DNA of 64,000 nucleotides from Synechococcales cyanobacterium C42_A2020_086 (GCA_015272325.1 JACYLU010000002.1:310001-374000), one strand, 5' to 3'; counted from the first letter of the stretch, positions 35,545-45,567 are shown. The notes: generated by a model from the sequence alone, not told the origin. A program made the numbers and translations.

Positions 35545-36456
35545 ATGCAACGCGGTATTTACATCACAGCGAACGATCGCGTCATTGATCAAGCAATTGC
35601 GCTAATTAACAGCATTCGTTGCTATGATAGCGAAACTCCCATAGTGCTCATTCCCTACGATGATCACTATCACACCGTTGCGGACCGGCTTGGTGAGCAG
35701 TTTGCAGTGCGGGTCTATGAGGATTTGGACTTCATCGAGCGATTGTCGCAGCAGTTGCACCAGATTTTTGGCGATCACTTCTTTGCCCGGCCAAATCAGT
35801 TCCGCAAACAAGCCTGCTGGTTTGGTCCGTTTGAGGAATTCCTCTACATTGACACGGACATCGTCGTGTTCGAGAAGATCATTGACAATCTGAACTATTT
35901 AGCAGAGTACGACTTCATCTGTGCCGACTATCAGCATGCAGGCGGCATTCAAAATGTGTTTACCCCCAAAGTCCTTACCGAGCGGGTTTTCACAGAAGCC
36001 GAGTGTTTAGAGATCTTTAACGGCGGCTTTTGGGGATCGAAAAAAGGCTTGATTAACGAAGCCGATCTCTACGCAACCTTCGCAGAATCTGCTGCCCATC
36101 CAGACTACTTCGACTTCTCGCAAAAAACATCGGATCAGCCCATCATCAATTACATGGTGCTAAAACGCATTCCCAAACGGTTCAACATTGTGCGTCGTCC
36201 TGGCAAAGCACCCGGCAACTGGGCTGGCAGTCCGCACTTCGTCCGCCAAGGCAATCAACTGTTTGATCCCCACGTCAACCAACCACTTCAATACCTGCAT
36301 TGGGCTGGGTTCAAAATTCAGCCAGGCTGCCCCTACTGGGATATTTGGGAGCATTACCGCTATCTGAATGAACCCAAACCTGAAGTGAAGGTGTCCGTTG
36401 TTCCTTCACCTCAACCGCTATGGCGTCGGGCCATCAACCAGCTCAGCCGGCGGTAA
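35545..36456 (+). CDS. GT-A fold glycosyltransferase, second Npun_R2821/R2822-like copy
   Basis: 303 residues, with the same plan as the upstream gene: GIYITANDRVIDQAIALINS at the start, D103-T-D105 in EFLYIDTDIVVF, and YLHWAGF...WEHYRYLNEP at the end. The two diverge too much between these anchors for a recent duplication, so they probably add different sugars or work in sequence. The 34-base gap suggests translation from one transcript. It converges on yggT, whose stop lies 24 bases beyond. Confidence 0.83.
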   Translation: MQRGIYITANDRVIDQAIALINSIRCYDSETPIVLIPYDDHYHTVADRLGEQFAVRVYEDLDFIERLSQQLHQIFGDHFFARPNQFRKQACWFGPFEEFLYIDTDIVVFEKIIDNLNYLAEYDFICADYQHAGGIQNVFTPKVLTERVFTEAECLEIFNGGFWGSKKGLINEADLYATFAESAAHPDYFDFSQKTSDQPIINYMVLKRIPKRFNIVRRPGKAPGNWAGSPHFVRQGNQLFDPHVNQPLQYLHWAGFKIQPGCPYWDIWEHYRYLNEPKPEVKVSVVPSPQPLWRRAINQLSRR

Positions 36457-36480
36457 CTCCAACTTCCACAGCAGCCACGA

Positions 36481-36774
36481 TCAGGGAACACGGCTCATCA
36501 GCGTCAGCAGCCCCTGTTGCCCTAGGAGCAACTCCCGCAGCAGGCTGAAGACACCGACGCAGATGATGGGCGTGATATCTACCCCTCCCAGCGGTGGCAC
36601 GATCTTGCGCAGGGGTACCAGAAAGGGTTCTGTCGGCAGGACCACCCAGTTAAAGGGAAAGCGATTGAGTTCAACTTGCGGATACCACGTTAAGACAATT
36701 CGAAAGATGAACAGAAAGATCAAAATTCCAAGCAATGGTCCCAGAATCCAGGTGGCGATCAGGGTGGAAGACAT
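36481..36774 (-). CDS. YggT family membrane protein
   Basis: 97 residues with two membrane helices around a polar centre (ILTWYPQVELNRFPFN, then PTEPFLVPLRKIVPPLGGVD), the YggT/Ycf19 pattern. Plastid and cyanobacterial members are linked to membrane-protein assembly and nucleoid or thylakoid organisation. The exact role is uncertain. ATG 36774 gives the family length; the longer in-frame option at 36831 adds an atypical basic stretch. Confidence 0.9.
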   Translation of the reverse strand: MSSTLIATWILGPLLGILIFLFIFRIVLTWYPQVELNRFPFNWVVLPTEPFLVPLRKIVPPLGGVDITPIICVGVFSLLRELLLGQQGLLTLMSRVP

Positions 36775-37077
36775 AGGCAAAGATGGCCTCTGTAACGCTC
36801 TATCTCGTAAGGTTTTAGTCAGAGAGTTCAAAGGTTTAAGCAGGTCGGGTTAACAGGAGTAACCTTCACGCTCACGCCCGTTGAATCTCAGGTATCTTAG
36901 TCAGTCGTCTCAGTCAGGTATCTCAGTAAATTTAAGCTTTGTAACTGAGTTTTCTCATATTGTAGCCGGTTGGCTGAGGCGCTAGCAGCGGCAATCCTGA
37001 GTTTATTGACTGAAATGCTTAACGATCCCGTAGTATGATCAGTGCAGATGTTGCCTCAGTTGCTTAAAGGTAGACCT
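36775..37077. other. Divergent spacer between yggT and psbX
   Basis: 303 bases. It holds a repeated TCTCAGTCAGGTATCTCAG-like phrase (36891-36927) and, near psbX, a possible promoter with TATGAT at 37034-37039. No gene was found. Confidence 0.4.
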
Positions 37078-37197
37078 ATGACACCGTCTTTAGTAAATTT
37101 TTTCTACAGCCTGTTAGCAGGTGTAGTTGTTGTAGTCATTCCCGTGACTGTTGGGCTAATTTTTATTAGCCAGAAGGACAAAATTCAGCGCTCCTAG
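37078..37197 (+). CDS. psbX: Photosystem II protein PsbX
   Basis: A 39-residue single-helix protein, too short for many gene callers. It begins MTPSLVNFFYSLLAG, has a hydrophobic helix (about 11-30), and ends FISQKDKIQRS. The start and the SQ+D+IQR tail match cyanobacterial PsbX, a peripheral subunit near cytochrome b559 that influences quinone turnover. AAAGG lies 8 bases before the ATG. It is transcribed alone, with the M41-like gene convergent downstream. Confidence 0.94.
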   Translation: MTPSLVNFFYSLLAGVVVVVIPVTVGLIFISQKDKIQRS

Positions 37198-37234
37198 GGC
37201 ATTCAAGGGACATTTAAGCCATTGCGCTTGGTCG

Positions 37235-37486
37235 TTACAGCTTGGTATTACGAAGTTGCTGCATGTGCATCCTGCTCATTCCAAGTGAACGACCCAATTG
37301 AGTTTTAACCCAGCGTTGAATGGCAAGCTTAATTTCTGGCAAGCTAAGGCGGCTCTTTGTTGACCGCTGCTTTTGCTTGAGCCAAGGTAAGCTTGCCAAT
37401 TTTCGTCCGTAGACTTCTGCGGCAGGATATTCGCTATGTTCTGTCCTGATTTCTACGTTGCGTTGTGCCTTTTTTACTAGGCTGTT
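37235..37486 (-). pseudogene. Open frame without a start codon behind the M41-like gene
   Basis: On the minus strand, a frame free of stops runs from just inside the end of the protease gene (stop TGA at 37487-37489) to TAA at 37235. Its 83 codons read like protein: EYPAAEVYGRKLASLPWLKQ, then SLPEIKLAIQRWVKTQLGRS. No ATG, GTG or TTG lies near its beginning; the first TTG is at 37399. It may be the rest of a decayed gene, a small gene with an unusual start, or a frameshifted extension of the protease. It could also be chance. Confidence 0.35.
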
Positions 37487-38175
37487 TCACCAGACTGTGC
37501 AACCTGTTGTTCAAGGAGCAATCGGCAGGCATCCACAGAACGCTGCTGAGCCATTGCTTCCACAAGGGATTCATAGGCTAGCCAATGGGTTTGCAGCAAA
37601 GATTTTGCTTGTAGAGTGGCCCAGCGTTCCTTGAGTGCCCCTTCGCTATCGGGACGCCGCAGGTGATGCCAGAGCCAGCGGAGTTTCTGCCGGTCATCGG
37701 CTCCACCTTCAGCATTGCCATATACCAGGGTTTCGGCGGCCATGCCTGCCATCCAGACGGTGCAGTAACGGTCAATCAGCGGTATCGGGAGTTGCCCCTG
37801 GTTGAGTTCAGCGTTCAGTGCTTCTGTGGCAAACTGCACGCCTCCTCGTCCGGGTTGCCCTTGGCGAAACGCTTGCCAGGCGCTTAGGGTATAGCCGGTG
37901 ACGGGAATGCCCAGCAAGTGCGCTACCAGGAAATGTCCGGCTTCGTGATGCAGCACCCGTGCTCGATAGTCGGGAGAGAAGCGAGCAAACCAATCTACAA
38001 CCAGATCGCCCATCTGTCCCTGAAAGCTAAACCGATCTAGGGTGGCAGCTCCCAACAGCCCGCCTGCCGCTAGAGCCGGTACAAAGGGCGACAGATGAAA
38101 CAGCGGCCCCAGCAAACTGGTCATGACAAAGGCGAAGATCGTCACTGCGACCAGATTGAGAGTAGTTTGGCTCAT
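37477..38175 (-). CDS. M41-like zinc protease without AAA domain
   Basis: 232 residues. Two N-terminal hydrophobic segments (about 5-25 and 29-43) anchor a domain with the zinc motif H77-E-A-G-H81 and a downstream EGGADDRQKLRWL that matches the FtsH third-ligand region (GA..D). It corresponds to the stand-alone FtsH-like proteases of cyanobacteria and plants that lack the ATPase. Activity is plausible because the ligands are present. It probably acts at the thylakoid or plasma membrane. VanY lies 55 bases upstream on the same strand. Confidence 0.84.
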   Translation of the reverse strand: MSQTTLNLVAVTIFAFVMTSLLGPLFHLSPFVPALAAGGLLGAATLDRFSFQGQMGDLVVDWFARFSPDYRARVLHHEAGHFLVAHLLGIPVTGYTLSAWQAFRQGQPGRGGVQFATEALNAELNQGQLPIPLIDRYCTVWMAGMAAETLVYGNAEGGADDRQKLRWLWHHLRRPDSEGALKERWATLQAKSLLQTHWLAYESLVEAMAQQRSVDACRLLLEQQVAQSGETA

Positions 38176-38230
38176 GGCAACTCAGTCAGCGTCAGGAGAG
38201 ACTCTTACTCTACCGTATCACTTCCCTTGT

Positions 38231-39151
38231 CTAGCGAGCTTGCCCTGCATTCGCTGCATTCGATCGATCAGGGGATGTAGATGCTTCAGGTTGGACCGGC
38301 TGGGCAGATGTATCACCGCTGCGGGCGCGATAAAAAGTTTCTAGACTATGGCGATCGCCCACAAACCGCCAGTGCCAAGGTTCGTAGCTAACACCCATCG
38401 GGTTGCCCTTAGGAAACGACAGCTCAAAGCTATAGAAAGCGGCGTTCTCCTTGAGCCACTTGAAGGCTTCGGTTTCTTCAAAATCGAACTGCAGATCACT
38501 CCCCGGATGATCTCCATCGCCGATGTCAATGGCGTAGCCAGTGTGGTGTTCGCTGTAGCCGGGAGGGGCACTCACTTCTGCCCGCTTGCTGGGTGCTTCG
38601 CCGCGTTCCGCTTTGACGCCAAAGAAAATATCATCTTGCTCTGCCAGGGAGCGATAGCCCGACAAAGGCACCAAAATGACGCCATCGGCTTTAGCGGCAG
38701 CAGCCATTGCTTTAAATTGCTCGGCAGCGGCTTTGCGCAGGCTTACCCGACCATCTGGCGGGAGGGGCACCAAGTCCGAAGCGGGGGCTTCCTCGTAGGG
38801 TAAATGCCCCAGCAGCGAGTCTTCAGCCGACTCCGGGATTTCGCCATCTGTTTCGGACAGGCTCGTGGTAGAAGCCACTGTCGGAGTTTGCTCGGTCGGT
38901 TTTGCGGGTGCTTCTGCCGTTGAAGTCTGAGGACGGAAGGCAAAGACTAACGGCAACGCCACCGCTGCAATGGCTGCTAGGCTCAGCAATCCCCAGAACA
39001 ACGAAGGACGCTTCTGGCTTGATGCAGCTCCATCGGTGAGGGAGCTAGCCCCCAGAGAGGTTTCCCGAACGGCAACCGGAATATCCTCCGCGGGTAGGGC
39101 AGAGAGTTCAGGTAAATCGTCAGACAATGGCGGTAGACCTGCATCGTCCAC
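38231..39151 (-). CDS. D-alanyl-D-alanine carboxypeptidase, VanY/M15B type
   Basis: 306 residues from GTG 39151, chosen because GGAGG stands 8 bases upstream. A cytoplasmic Asp/Glu-rich tail and one membrane helix (about 55-73) precede an outward-facing M15B domain. Motifs are VPLSGYRSLAEQ, the zinc/catalytic SEHHTGYAIDIGD (His and Asp), and EPWHWRFVG with the final His. These trim the last D-Ala from peptidoglycan stems. The family usually has this layout in cyanobacteria. Confidence 0.92.
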   Translation of the reverse strand: MDDAGLPPLSDDLPELSALPAEDIPVAVRETSLGASSLTDGAASSQKRPSLFWGLLSLAAIAAVALPLVFAFRPQTSTAEAPAKPTEQTPTVASTTSLSETDGEIPESAEDSLLGHLPYEEAPASDLVPLPPDGRVSLRKAAAEQFKAMAAAAKADGVILVPLSGYRSLAEQDDIFFGVKAERGEAPSKRAEVSAPPGYSEHHTGYAIDIGDGDHPGSDLQFDFEETEAFKWLKENAAFYSFELSFPKGNPMGVSYEPWHWRFVGDRHSLETFYRARSGDTSAQPVQPEASTSPDRSNAANAGQAR

Positions 39152-39257
39152 AAGTAAATCCTCCTGCTTCTCGTTCGGTCTCAAGGCTTATCAATTGTAG
39201 ACTAGGACACTGGATACGACGGTGTTGGCGAGTTAACCTAACTCCAACTGTGTTGAC

Positions 39258-39339
39258 TCAAGGTTGGTTCAAGGTTGGTGCACAGGCAACCACAACTTCC
39301 AGATTGACAACTTCTAGATTGACAACTCTCAGATTGTTA
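39258..39339. repeat. Two tandem repeats side by side
   Basis: TCAAGGTTGGT occurs perfectly at 39258-39268 and 39269-39279. Shortly after, three 15-base units ACTTCCAGATTGACA, ACTTCTAGATTGACA and ACTCTCAGATTGTTA run from 39295 to 39339. Confidence 0.9.
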
Positions 39340-39512
39340 ATGACAACATCCACCCTGCAATCAACAGCAGTACCAGTTGGTCTTTGGTCAATTTTCCGTT
39401 GGTCTTCAGGGAGTCCCAATTCCCCACGACGGGTGCGCCATGCAACGGGGTATCCAGCCGCCAGGGTCACTAGCCAGCGAAATAGTAGCACCCTCCCCCG
39501 CTTCTGTGAAGC

Positions 39513-40535
39513 ATGATGGAATTCGAAAATCTGTTCAAACTGTACGTTCCCCTAGTGAGTTGGGTGGGTTTGGGGTTGTTGTTAGGCTGCCAATTGCCTA
39601 AATCTGTGCCCTTGTCCATTGGCAAATTCTTGTTTTGGGTGGGGGTGCCCCTGAGCATCACGGTGTTTCTGCGGCAAGCCGATCTCTCGGCATCGGTTTG
39701 GGTTGCCCCCTTCACCTGCTGGCTGGCTATTTCGTTGGGAGCAGGGCTGGCAGCGCTTTGGATCCGCAGCTCAACGAAGCTGTCTAGGCTGATGGTCGCT
39801 ACAGGCTCGGCAACGGGTTCCCGATCGGAGTCACCTCCATCCTGGCGGCAACGCCTGGGGGAATGGCTCGGCAGCGAACGACTACACCGCCTACCCAGTC
39901 AGGGCAGCTTTCTACTGGCGGCGATGATCGGTAACACGGGCTATCTTGGCTATCCGGTCACGTTGGCGCTGGTTGGTCCTGAGTTTTTTGGTTGGGCTGT
40001 GTTCTACGACACTCTAGGCAGCACTCTAGGAGCCTATGGGCTAGGAGTAATGCTGGCAGCTCGCTTTGGCAGCAGTCATCCTGGTGCTGGGCAACTCTGG
40101 CGAGCGCTGCTGATCAACCCTGCCCTCTGGAGCTTCTGGCTGGGGTTAGCTCTACGCCCTGTGGCTTTGCCAGTATCGATCGAGCAGGGATTGAAGACCG
40201 TTGGCTGGGGCATCATTGCGCTGTCGCTGCTGCTATTGGGGATGCGGCTAAGTCAGCTTACCTCTTGGCAGAACCTGCATCAGGCTACGGTCAGCTTGGC
40301 CATCAAGATGCTCATCGTGCCGCTGACTCTGGGGCTACTGCTGCCGCTGCTGGGCATTACCGGACTGCCGAAGCTAGTGCTGATCCTGCAAATGGCGATG
40401 CCGCCTGCCTTCGCGACGCTGGTGATTGCCGAAGCCTACAACCTGGACCGAGAGCTAACGGTGACGACACTTGCTCTAGGATCAGGGTTACTGCTCCTGC
40501 TGCTGCCGCTGTGGCTGTGGCTGTTTGCGCCGTAG
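39513..40535 (+). CDS. AEC (auxin efflux carrier) family transporter
   Basis: 340 residues with about ten membrane helices in two halves joined by a polar loop (residues about 88-120). The GNTGYLGYPVTLAL motif in the second helix bundle and PPAFATLVIAEAYNLD near the end are typical of the AEC/BASS-like group. It may carry an organic acid, amino acid or auxin-like compound; the substrate is not readable. Two adjacent ATG codons at 39513 and 39516 compete. Confidence 0.87.
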   Translation: MMEFENLFKLYVPLVSWVGLGLLLGCQLPKSVPLSIGKFLFWVGVPLSITVFLRQADLSASVWVAPFTCWLAISLGAGLAALWIRSSTKLSRLMVATGSATGSRSESPPSWRQRLGEWLGSERLHRLPSQGSFLLAAMIGNTGYLGYPVTLALVGPEFFGWAVFYDTLGSTLGAYGLGVMLAARFGSSHPGAGQLWRALLINPALWSFWLGLALRPVALPVSIEQGLKTVGWGIIALSLLLLGMRLSQLTSWQNLHQATVSLAIKMLIVPLTLGLLLPLLGITGLPKLVLILQMAMPPAFATLVIAEAYNLDRELTVTTLALGSGLLLLLLPLWLWLFAP

Positions 40536-40620
40536 CGCGGATCTTCTACGAGTGAAATTAACAGGACTATCAAACTGTCTTCAAAAACCTTCAAAAACTG
40601 ACCCGCCTGAACTGCCAGAA

Positions 40621-41091
40621 CTATCCCACCCACTTCACGTCGGTGTCGGTAGAGTTCACTGAGGGCAGCGGTTTAGTGATGGGTGCTTCTCGCCGCACAA
40701 AGGGTTTGGGTTTGGGAGTGGCGTCGCTAGCGCCAGTTCCTCGCGCTGAGGCGACAGCGTCTGCAGGTGTGGACCGAGAGACTACCGATTGAGACGCAGC
40801 GGATTTGGCATTCTGCATCTCCTGCCATGCTGCCTGTTCTCGCCGTTTCCAAGCTCGCCGCTCGGGTTCAATCACCTTTTCTACAATCCATTCCACGGTT
40901 TTTTCTTTCAGCCAGCCTCGAGCCACAATAATCTCGCCAAAGCGCATTCCCGTCGCCTGCTGATCGTTCAGTGCCACATTAATCTGGTCGGCTGTCAGTA
41001 GCCCAGCATCAACAAGGTAGGTACCCAGCCGCTTCGGCGGGGTAAGAGCGGGAACATCATGCACCTGATACCGATCACTTCTGTCTCGCAT
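40621..41091 (-). CDS. Free-standing MshEN-like domain protein
   Basis: 156 residues. Residues about 20-75 (LGTYLVDAGLLTADQINVAL, then GMRFGEIIVARGWL) resemble the N-terminal MshEN domain of type II secretion and type IV pilus ATPases, which can bind cyclic di-GMP. The rest is a charged linker and a Pro/Lys/Ser-rich tail without an ATPase. It could regulate pilus function through a separate motor, but ligand binding is inferred only. It converges on the transporter gene with an 85-base gap. Confidence 0.7.
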   Translation of the reverse strand: MRDRSDRYQVHDVPALTPPKRLGTYLVDAGLLTADQINVALNDQQATGMRFGEIIVARGWLKEKTVEWIVEKVIEPERRAWKRREQAAWQEMQNAKSAASQSVVSRSTPADAVASARGTGASDATPKPKPFVRREAPITKPLPSVNSTDTDVKWVG

Positions 41092-41448
41092 GGTCTACTC
41101 CAAACGGATGGTTTCGTGGCAGTTCAGTATATGGGCGAGGTAGTATGAACCCTGAGGATCGCTGTCGAGCGTAGCATTAAGAACCGTTCTAGCCAGAAGG
41201 TCTCAGCATAACTGAGGACTCTAGGGCTGAGAGCCGCCCGCAGCTTGGTTTTCCCCAGTATAGCAAGTGCGTTCATGATTCCTTAATCGACAGTTTAATC
41301 AAAGTTCAATGAATCAAGGTTCACCCTTGGGGGTACCTGATCCGGCATGATCCAGCAAAAATGTCCAGCAGAAATGGGGGCGCTGTTAGTGACGTTCGAT
41401 AGCGCGGGATGACTAGTAGAGTCCCTTCGTTGGTCTGGAGTAGCTGTT
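41092..41448. other. Divergent spacer between MshEN-like and phospholipase D-like genes
   Basis: 357 bases. I see no gene, strong hairpin or long repeat. It must carry the two divergent promoters. Confidence 0.4.
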
Positions 41449-42873
41449 GTGCGCGGGTGTTCGGGTTGGTTGCGTTACGGTCTGCTGGGACTGGTTGGGC
41501 TGATTCTGTTCTCAGGATTTACTGCCTGGCGGCGGGAGACAGAAGTGCCCCTTCTACCTGCGCTGCCGCAAGATCCGCTGATCCAGGTGTATTTCAATCA
41601 GGCTCAATCTGCCCGCTATGCCGATTCCTACCGGCAGCAGTTGCGGCTGGGGGATGATTTAGAACAGGTGGTGATTGAGGCCATTCAGTCGGCTCACTCC
41701 TCGATTGATATTGCAGTGCAAGAGCTAAACTTGCCCGGCATTGCTTTGGCCCTTGCGGAACGTCATCGAGCTGGTGTATCCGTGCGGCTGATTTTGGAGA
41801 ACCGCTACAGTCGCTCGCCTAGCCGCCTCAGTTCCTCGGACGTTGCTCAGCTCGATCAGCGCGAGCAGCAGAAATACCAGGAATGGCTGCGACTCGTGGA
41901 TGCCAATCAGGATGGTCAGCTTGCTATGGCAGAGCTAGCCTCCCGAGATGCTTTGACCATTCTTCAGGCGGCTCAGGTCCCCCTCATCGACGATATGGCA
42001 GATGGTTCCAAGGGCAGCGGGCTGATGCATCACAAAGCCGTCGTTATCGACCGACAAACAGTGATTTTAGGATCAGCGAACTTTACCCTCAGCGACATGC
42101 ATGGCGATTTTCGGTTCCCCGAGAGTCGGGGCAATGCCAATCATCTGCTGCGGATTCATAGCCCTGCGCTTGCCCAGCACGTGCTTCAGGAATTTGACCT
42201 GATGTGGGGCGACGGTCCCGGTCGCCAAGCGAACAGCCGCTTTGGTTTGCAAAAACCCTATCGCTCGCCGCACACCTTGACGCTAGCACCCAACTCCACC
42301 ATCACTGTACAGTTTTCGCCCACTTCGACTCGCTTTCCCTGGTCCCAGAGTGTTAACGGGCTAATCGCCAAGATACTGCAACAGGCCAGCCACTACGTCC
42401 ACATGGCGCTGTTTGTCTTCTCCGAGCAGCACATTAGCAATGTCTTGGAAGCTCGGCACCGCCAGGGAGTCCGCATTCGCGCCCTAATCGATGCTCAATT
42501 TATTCATCGCGACTATAGCGAAGCACTCGATATGTTGGGAGTGGCGCTGGCGAATCAGCAGTGCCGCGCTGAGAAAGAAAATCGCCCTTGGTCGGCTCCC
42601 ATTACCAGCGTTGGGGTGCCTAGCTTGGCGGCGGGGGATTTACTGCATCATAAATTTGCGGTTATCGATGACCACACCGTGATTACCGGCTCCCATAATT
42701 GGTCTGCGGCTGCGAACCACACAAATGACGAGATGCTGATTGTGATTCGTAACGCTACCGTTGCTGCTCACTTTCAGCGAGAGTTCGACAGGCTATATCA
42801 AGACGCTCGTTTGGGCATTTCTGCATCTTTGCAAGAGAAATTGCAACAGCAGCAGCTTCGCTGTCAATCTTAG
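41449..42873 (+). CDS. Phospholipase D-like protein with an EF-hand loop
   Basis: 474 residues from GTG 41449 (GGAG 8 bases upstream). An N-terminal signal anchor (about 8-24) places the enzyme outside the plasma membrane. Two HKD motifs are complete: H194-H-K196...D201 with GSANF, and H400-H-K402...D407 with GSHNWS. Between the first strand and HKD1 lies D151-A-N153-Q-D155-G-Q157-L-A-M-A-E162, a textbook 12-residue calcium loop. The protein should hydrolyse or transfer phosphodiesters of lipid or nucleic acid. Calcium control is an inference from the loop. Confidence 0.88.
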   Translation: MRGCSGWLRYGLLGLVGLILFSGFTAWRRETEVPLLPALPQDPLIQVYFNQAQSARYADSYRQQLRLGDDLEQVVIEAIQSAHSSIDIAVQELNLPGIALALAERHRAGVSVRLILENRYSRSPSRLSSSDVAQLDQREQQKYQEWLRLVDANQDGQLAMAELASRDALTILQAAQVPLIDDMADGSKGSGLMHHKAVVIDRQTVILGSANFTLSDMHGDFRFPESRGNANHLLRIHSPALAQHVLQEFDLMWGDGPGRQANSRFGLQKPYRSPHTLTLAPNSTITVQFSPTSTRFPWSQSVNGLIAKILQQASHYVHMALFVFSEQHISNVLEARHRQGVRIRALIDAQFIHRDYSEALDMLGVALANQQCRAEKENRPWSAPITSVGVPSLAAGDLLHHKFAVIDDHTVITGSHNWSAAANHTNDEMLIVIRNATVAAHFQREFDRLYQDARLGISASLQEKLQQQQLRCQS

Positions 42874-43093
42874 ACGCGGCCTCAGACGTGGCACGGTGTC
42901 GAGATCGCAGTCATCCGCATTGATTGAGCTATGGCTACGGTCAACCTACTTCAGAGCCAGCAATTCTAAAAGAAATGAGGCCAGACCGCAGTAGCAATCT
43001 ATGGGGATGGTAAGCTGCTGACTTGATCCGTTGAAATCAGTATGTCACTCTACAACAAACTATCTCTTCCGCTTACCCAACAGGCGCTCTTAG

Positions 43094-44131
<1,038 letters not shown>

Positions 44132-44187
44132 CGCAGAGGGGTGGGTTGAGCTGAACGGTTCATGGTGCCGTGCCGCTAAAAACGCCG

Positions 44188-45024
44188 TTAAGCACAACCA
44201 CTAAACACAAAGGTGGCTGGTCCGGTCATGGAGAGGCGTTGGTCGTCCAACCATTCAATCGTCAAGCAACCACCGGGTAGTTCGACTATGGCCCGGCGAT
44301 CGCAATGGTCGGTTAGCACCCCTGCCACCAAAGCGGCACAGGCTCCCGTACCGCAGGCTAAGGTAATGCCGGCACCCCGCTCCCAGACGCGCATTTTCAG
44401 GTAGCCCCGATCGACCACCTGAATGAATTCCGTGTTGGTGCGCTGGGGAAAGGCTGCATGATGCTCGAATTGAGGACCCACCGCCTCTAGCGGCACGGCC
44501 GCCACATCATCGACAAAGGTGATGCAGTGAGGGTTGCCCATACTGACACAGGTGACTGTCCAAGTCTGCCCGGCTACGGTCAGCGGCTGGTTGATTACCT
44601 TCTCTTCTGGAGCAGCTAGGGTAGTAGGAATCTCCTGCGCCAACAGGCGGGGCAGCCCCATATCAACCGTGATTTGTCCGTCGGCTTCCAGCTTAGGTGT
44701 GATCACCCCCGCTAAGGTGTGGATGCGATAGGAAGAGCGGGACACCCCGGCAGACTGACGTTCTAGTTCAGCGATAAATCGAGCCAAACAGCGAATGCCA
44801 TTGCCGCACATTTCCGGCTCAGAGCCATCGGAGTTGAAGATGCGCATCGTGTAATCAGTATCGCCTTGACCGGGCAGGGCAAAAATCACCCCATCTGCTC
44901 CAATGCCAAAATGCCGATCGCACCACTGTACAGCCTGCTCTGGGGTCAAACAGGGATCGGGAGAGTGGCGATTGTCGATCAAAATGAAATCGTTGCCCAG
45001 ACCGTGATACTTCGCGAATTGCAT
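44188..45024 (-). CDS. dapF: Diaminopimelate epimerase
   Basis: 278 residues. The cofactor-free racemase turns LL- into meso-diaminopimelate for lysine and peptidoglycan. The two catalytic cysteines are in [11 protein letters not shown] and [10 protein letters not shown], and substrate residues are seen in the opening [15 protein letters not shown]. Its promoter side faces hfq; the dapF-hfq neighbourhood is recurrent in cyanobacteria. Length fits the family (about 275-280). Confidence 0.96.
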   Translation of the reverse strand: MQFAKYHGLGNDFILIDNRHSPDPCLTPEQAVQWCDRHFGIGADGVIFALPGQGDTDYTMRIFNSDGSEPEMCGNGIRCLARFIAELERQSAGVSRSSYRIHTLAGVITPKLEADGQITVDMGLPRLLAQEIPTTLAAPEEKVINQPLTVAGQTWTVTCVSMGNPHCITFVDDVAAVPLEAVGPQFEHHAAFPQRTNTEFIQVVDRGYLKMRVWERGAGITLACGTGACAALVAGVLTDHCDRRAIVELPGGCLTIEWLDDQRLSMTGPATFVFSGCA

Positions 45025-45030
45025 CGGTTA

Positions 45031-45060
45031 GAACTCTTGTTAGTAGAACTCTTGTTGGGA
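45031..45060. repeat. 15-base tandem duplication upstream of dapF
   Basis: GAACTCTTGTTAGTA (45031-45045) is followed by GAACTCTTGTTGGGA (45046-45060), eleven identical leading bases. It lies in the dapF 5' region. Confidence 0.85.
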
Positions 45061-45295
45061 CTCTCGCAAACAAACTCTGAGAAAAACAAATTCTGAGAAC
45101 GGTAAGCAGGGAGTAGCCTAGGTTCAGGTTAGGTAGATAACCGCTGTCGCAATACGCTAGCCTGCAATTTTCTTACCCTGCCTGGGTTTTATAAGGGTAA
45201 GGCAGAAAAAGACCCCTGCACAAGTCGCTGCTGCATTTTGCGCGATGCTGTTGTGCCCGTATAAGCTGATGATAACTGCCAACGAGGACACTCCC

Positions 45296-45511
45296 ATGAC
45301 GACTGAGCTAGAAACCGGACTTCCTAGCATTCGCCAAATTCAAACCTTGATTCGCGACGAAACCGAGGTCGAACTGAAGCTGATTACGAACGATCTGTTG
45401 ACCGGCAAGATGCGCTGGCAAGACCCCCATTGTATCTGCCTGTTTGACCACTTCGACCAGCCGACCATTGTTTGGCGGCAAGCGATTGTCTATATGAAGC
45501 CAAAAGCGTGA
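45296..45511 (+). CDS. hfq: Hfq-like protein, cyanobacterial type
   Basis: 71 residues from ATG 45296. The Sm fold is recognisable from LPSIRQIQTLIRDETEVELK, then MRWQDPHCICLFD and IVWRQAIVYMKP. The canonical Hfq Sm2 motif YKHA is missing, as in all cyanobacterial Hfq proteins, which bind RNA poorly and instead work with the pilus ATPase PilB1 in Synechocystis. An in-frame ATG upstream at 45269 would add nine residues. The free-standing MshEN-like protein at 40621 may belong to the same pilus context (speculative). Confidence 0.9.
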   Translation: MTTELETGLPSIRQIQTLIRDETEVELKLITNDLLTGKMRWQDPHCICLFDHFDQPTIVWRQAIVYMKPKA

Positions 45512-45567
45512 GCCGATTGTCTGAGCTGAATTGTTTGAGCCAATTGTCAGGCTAGGCTGCGGGTGAT

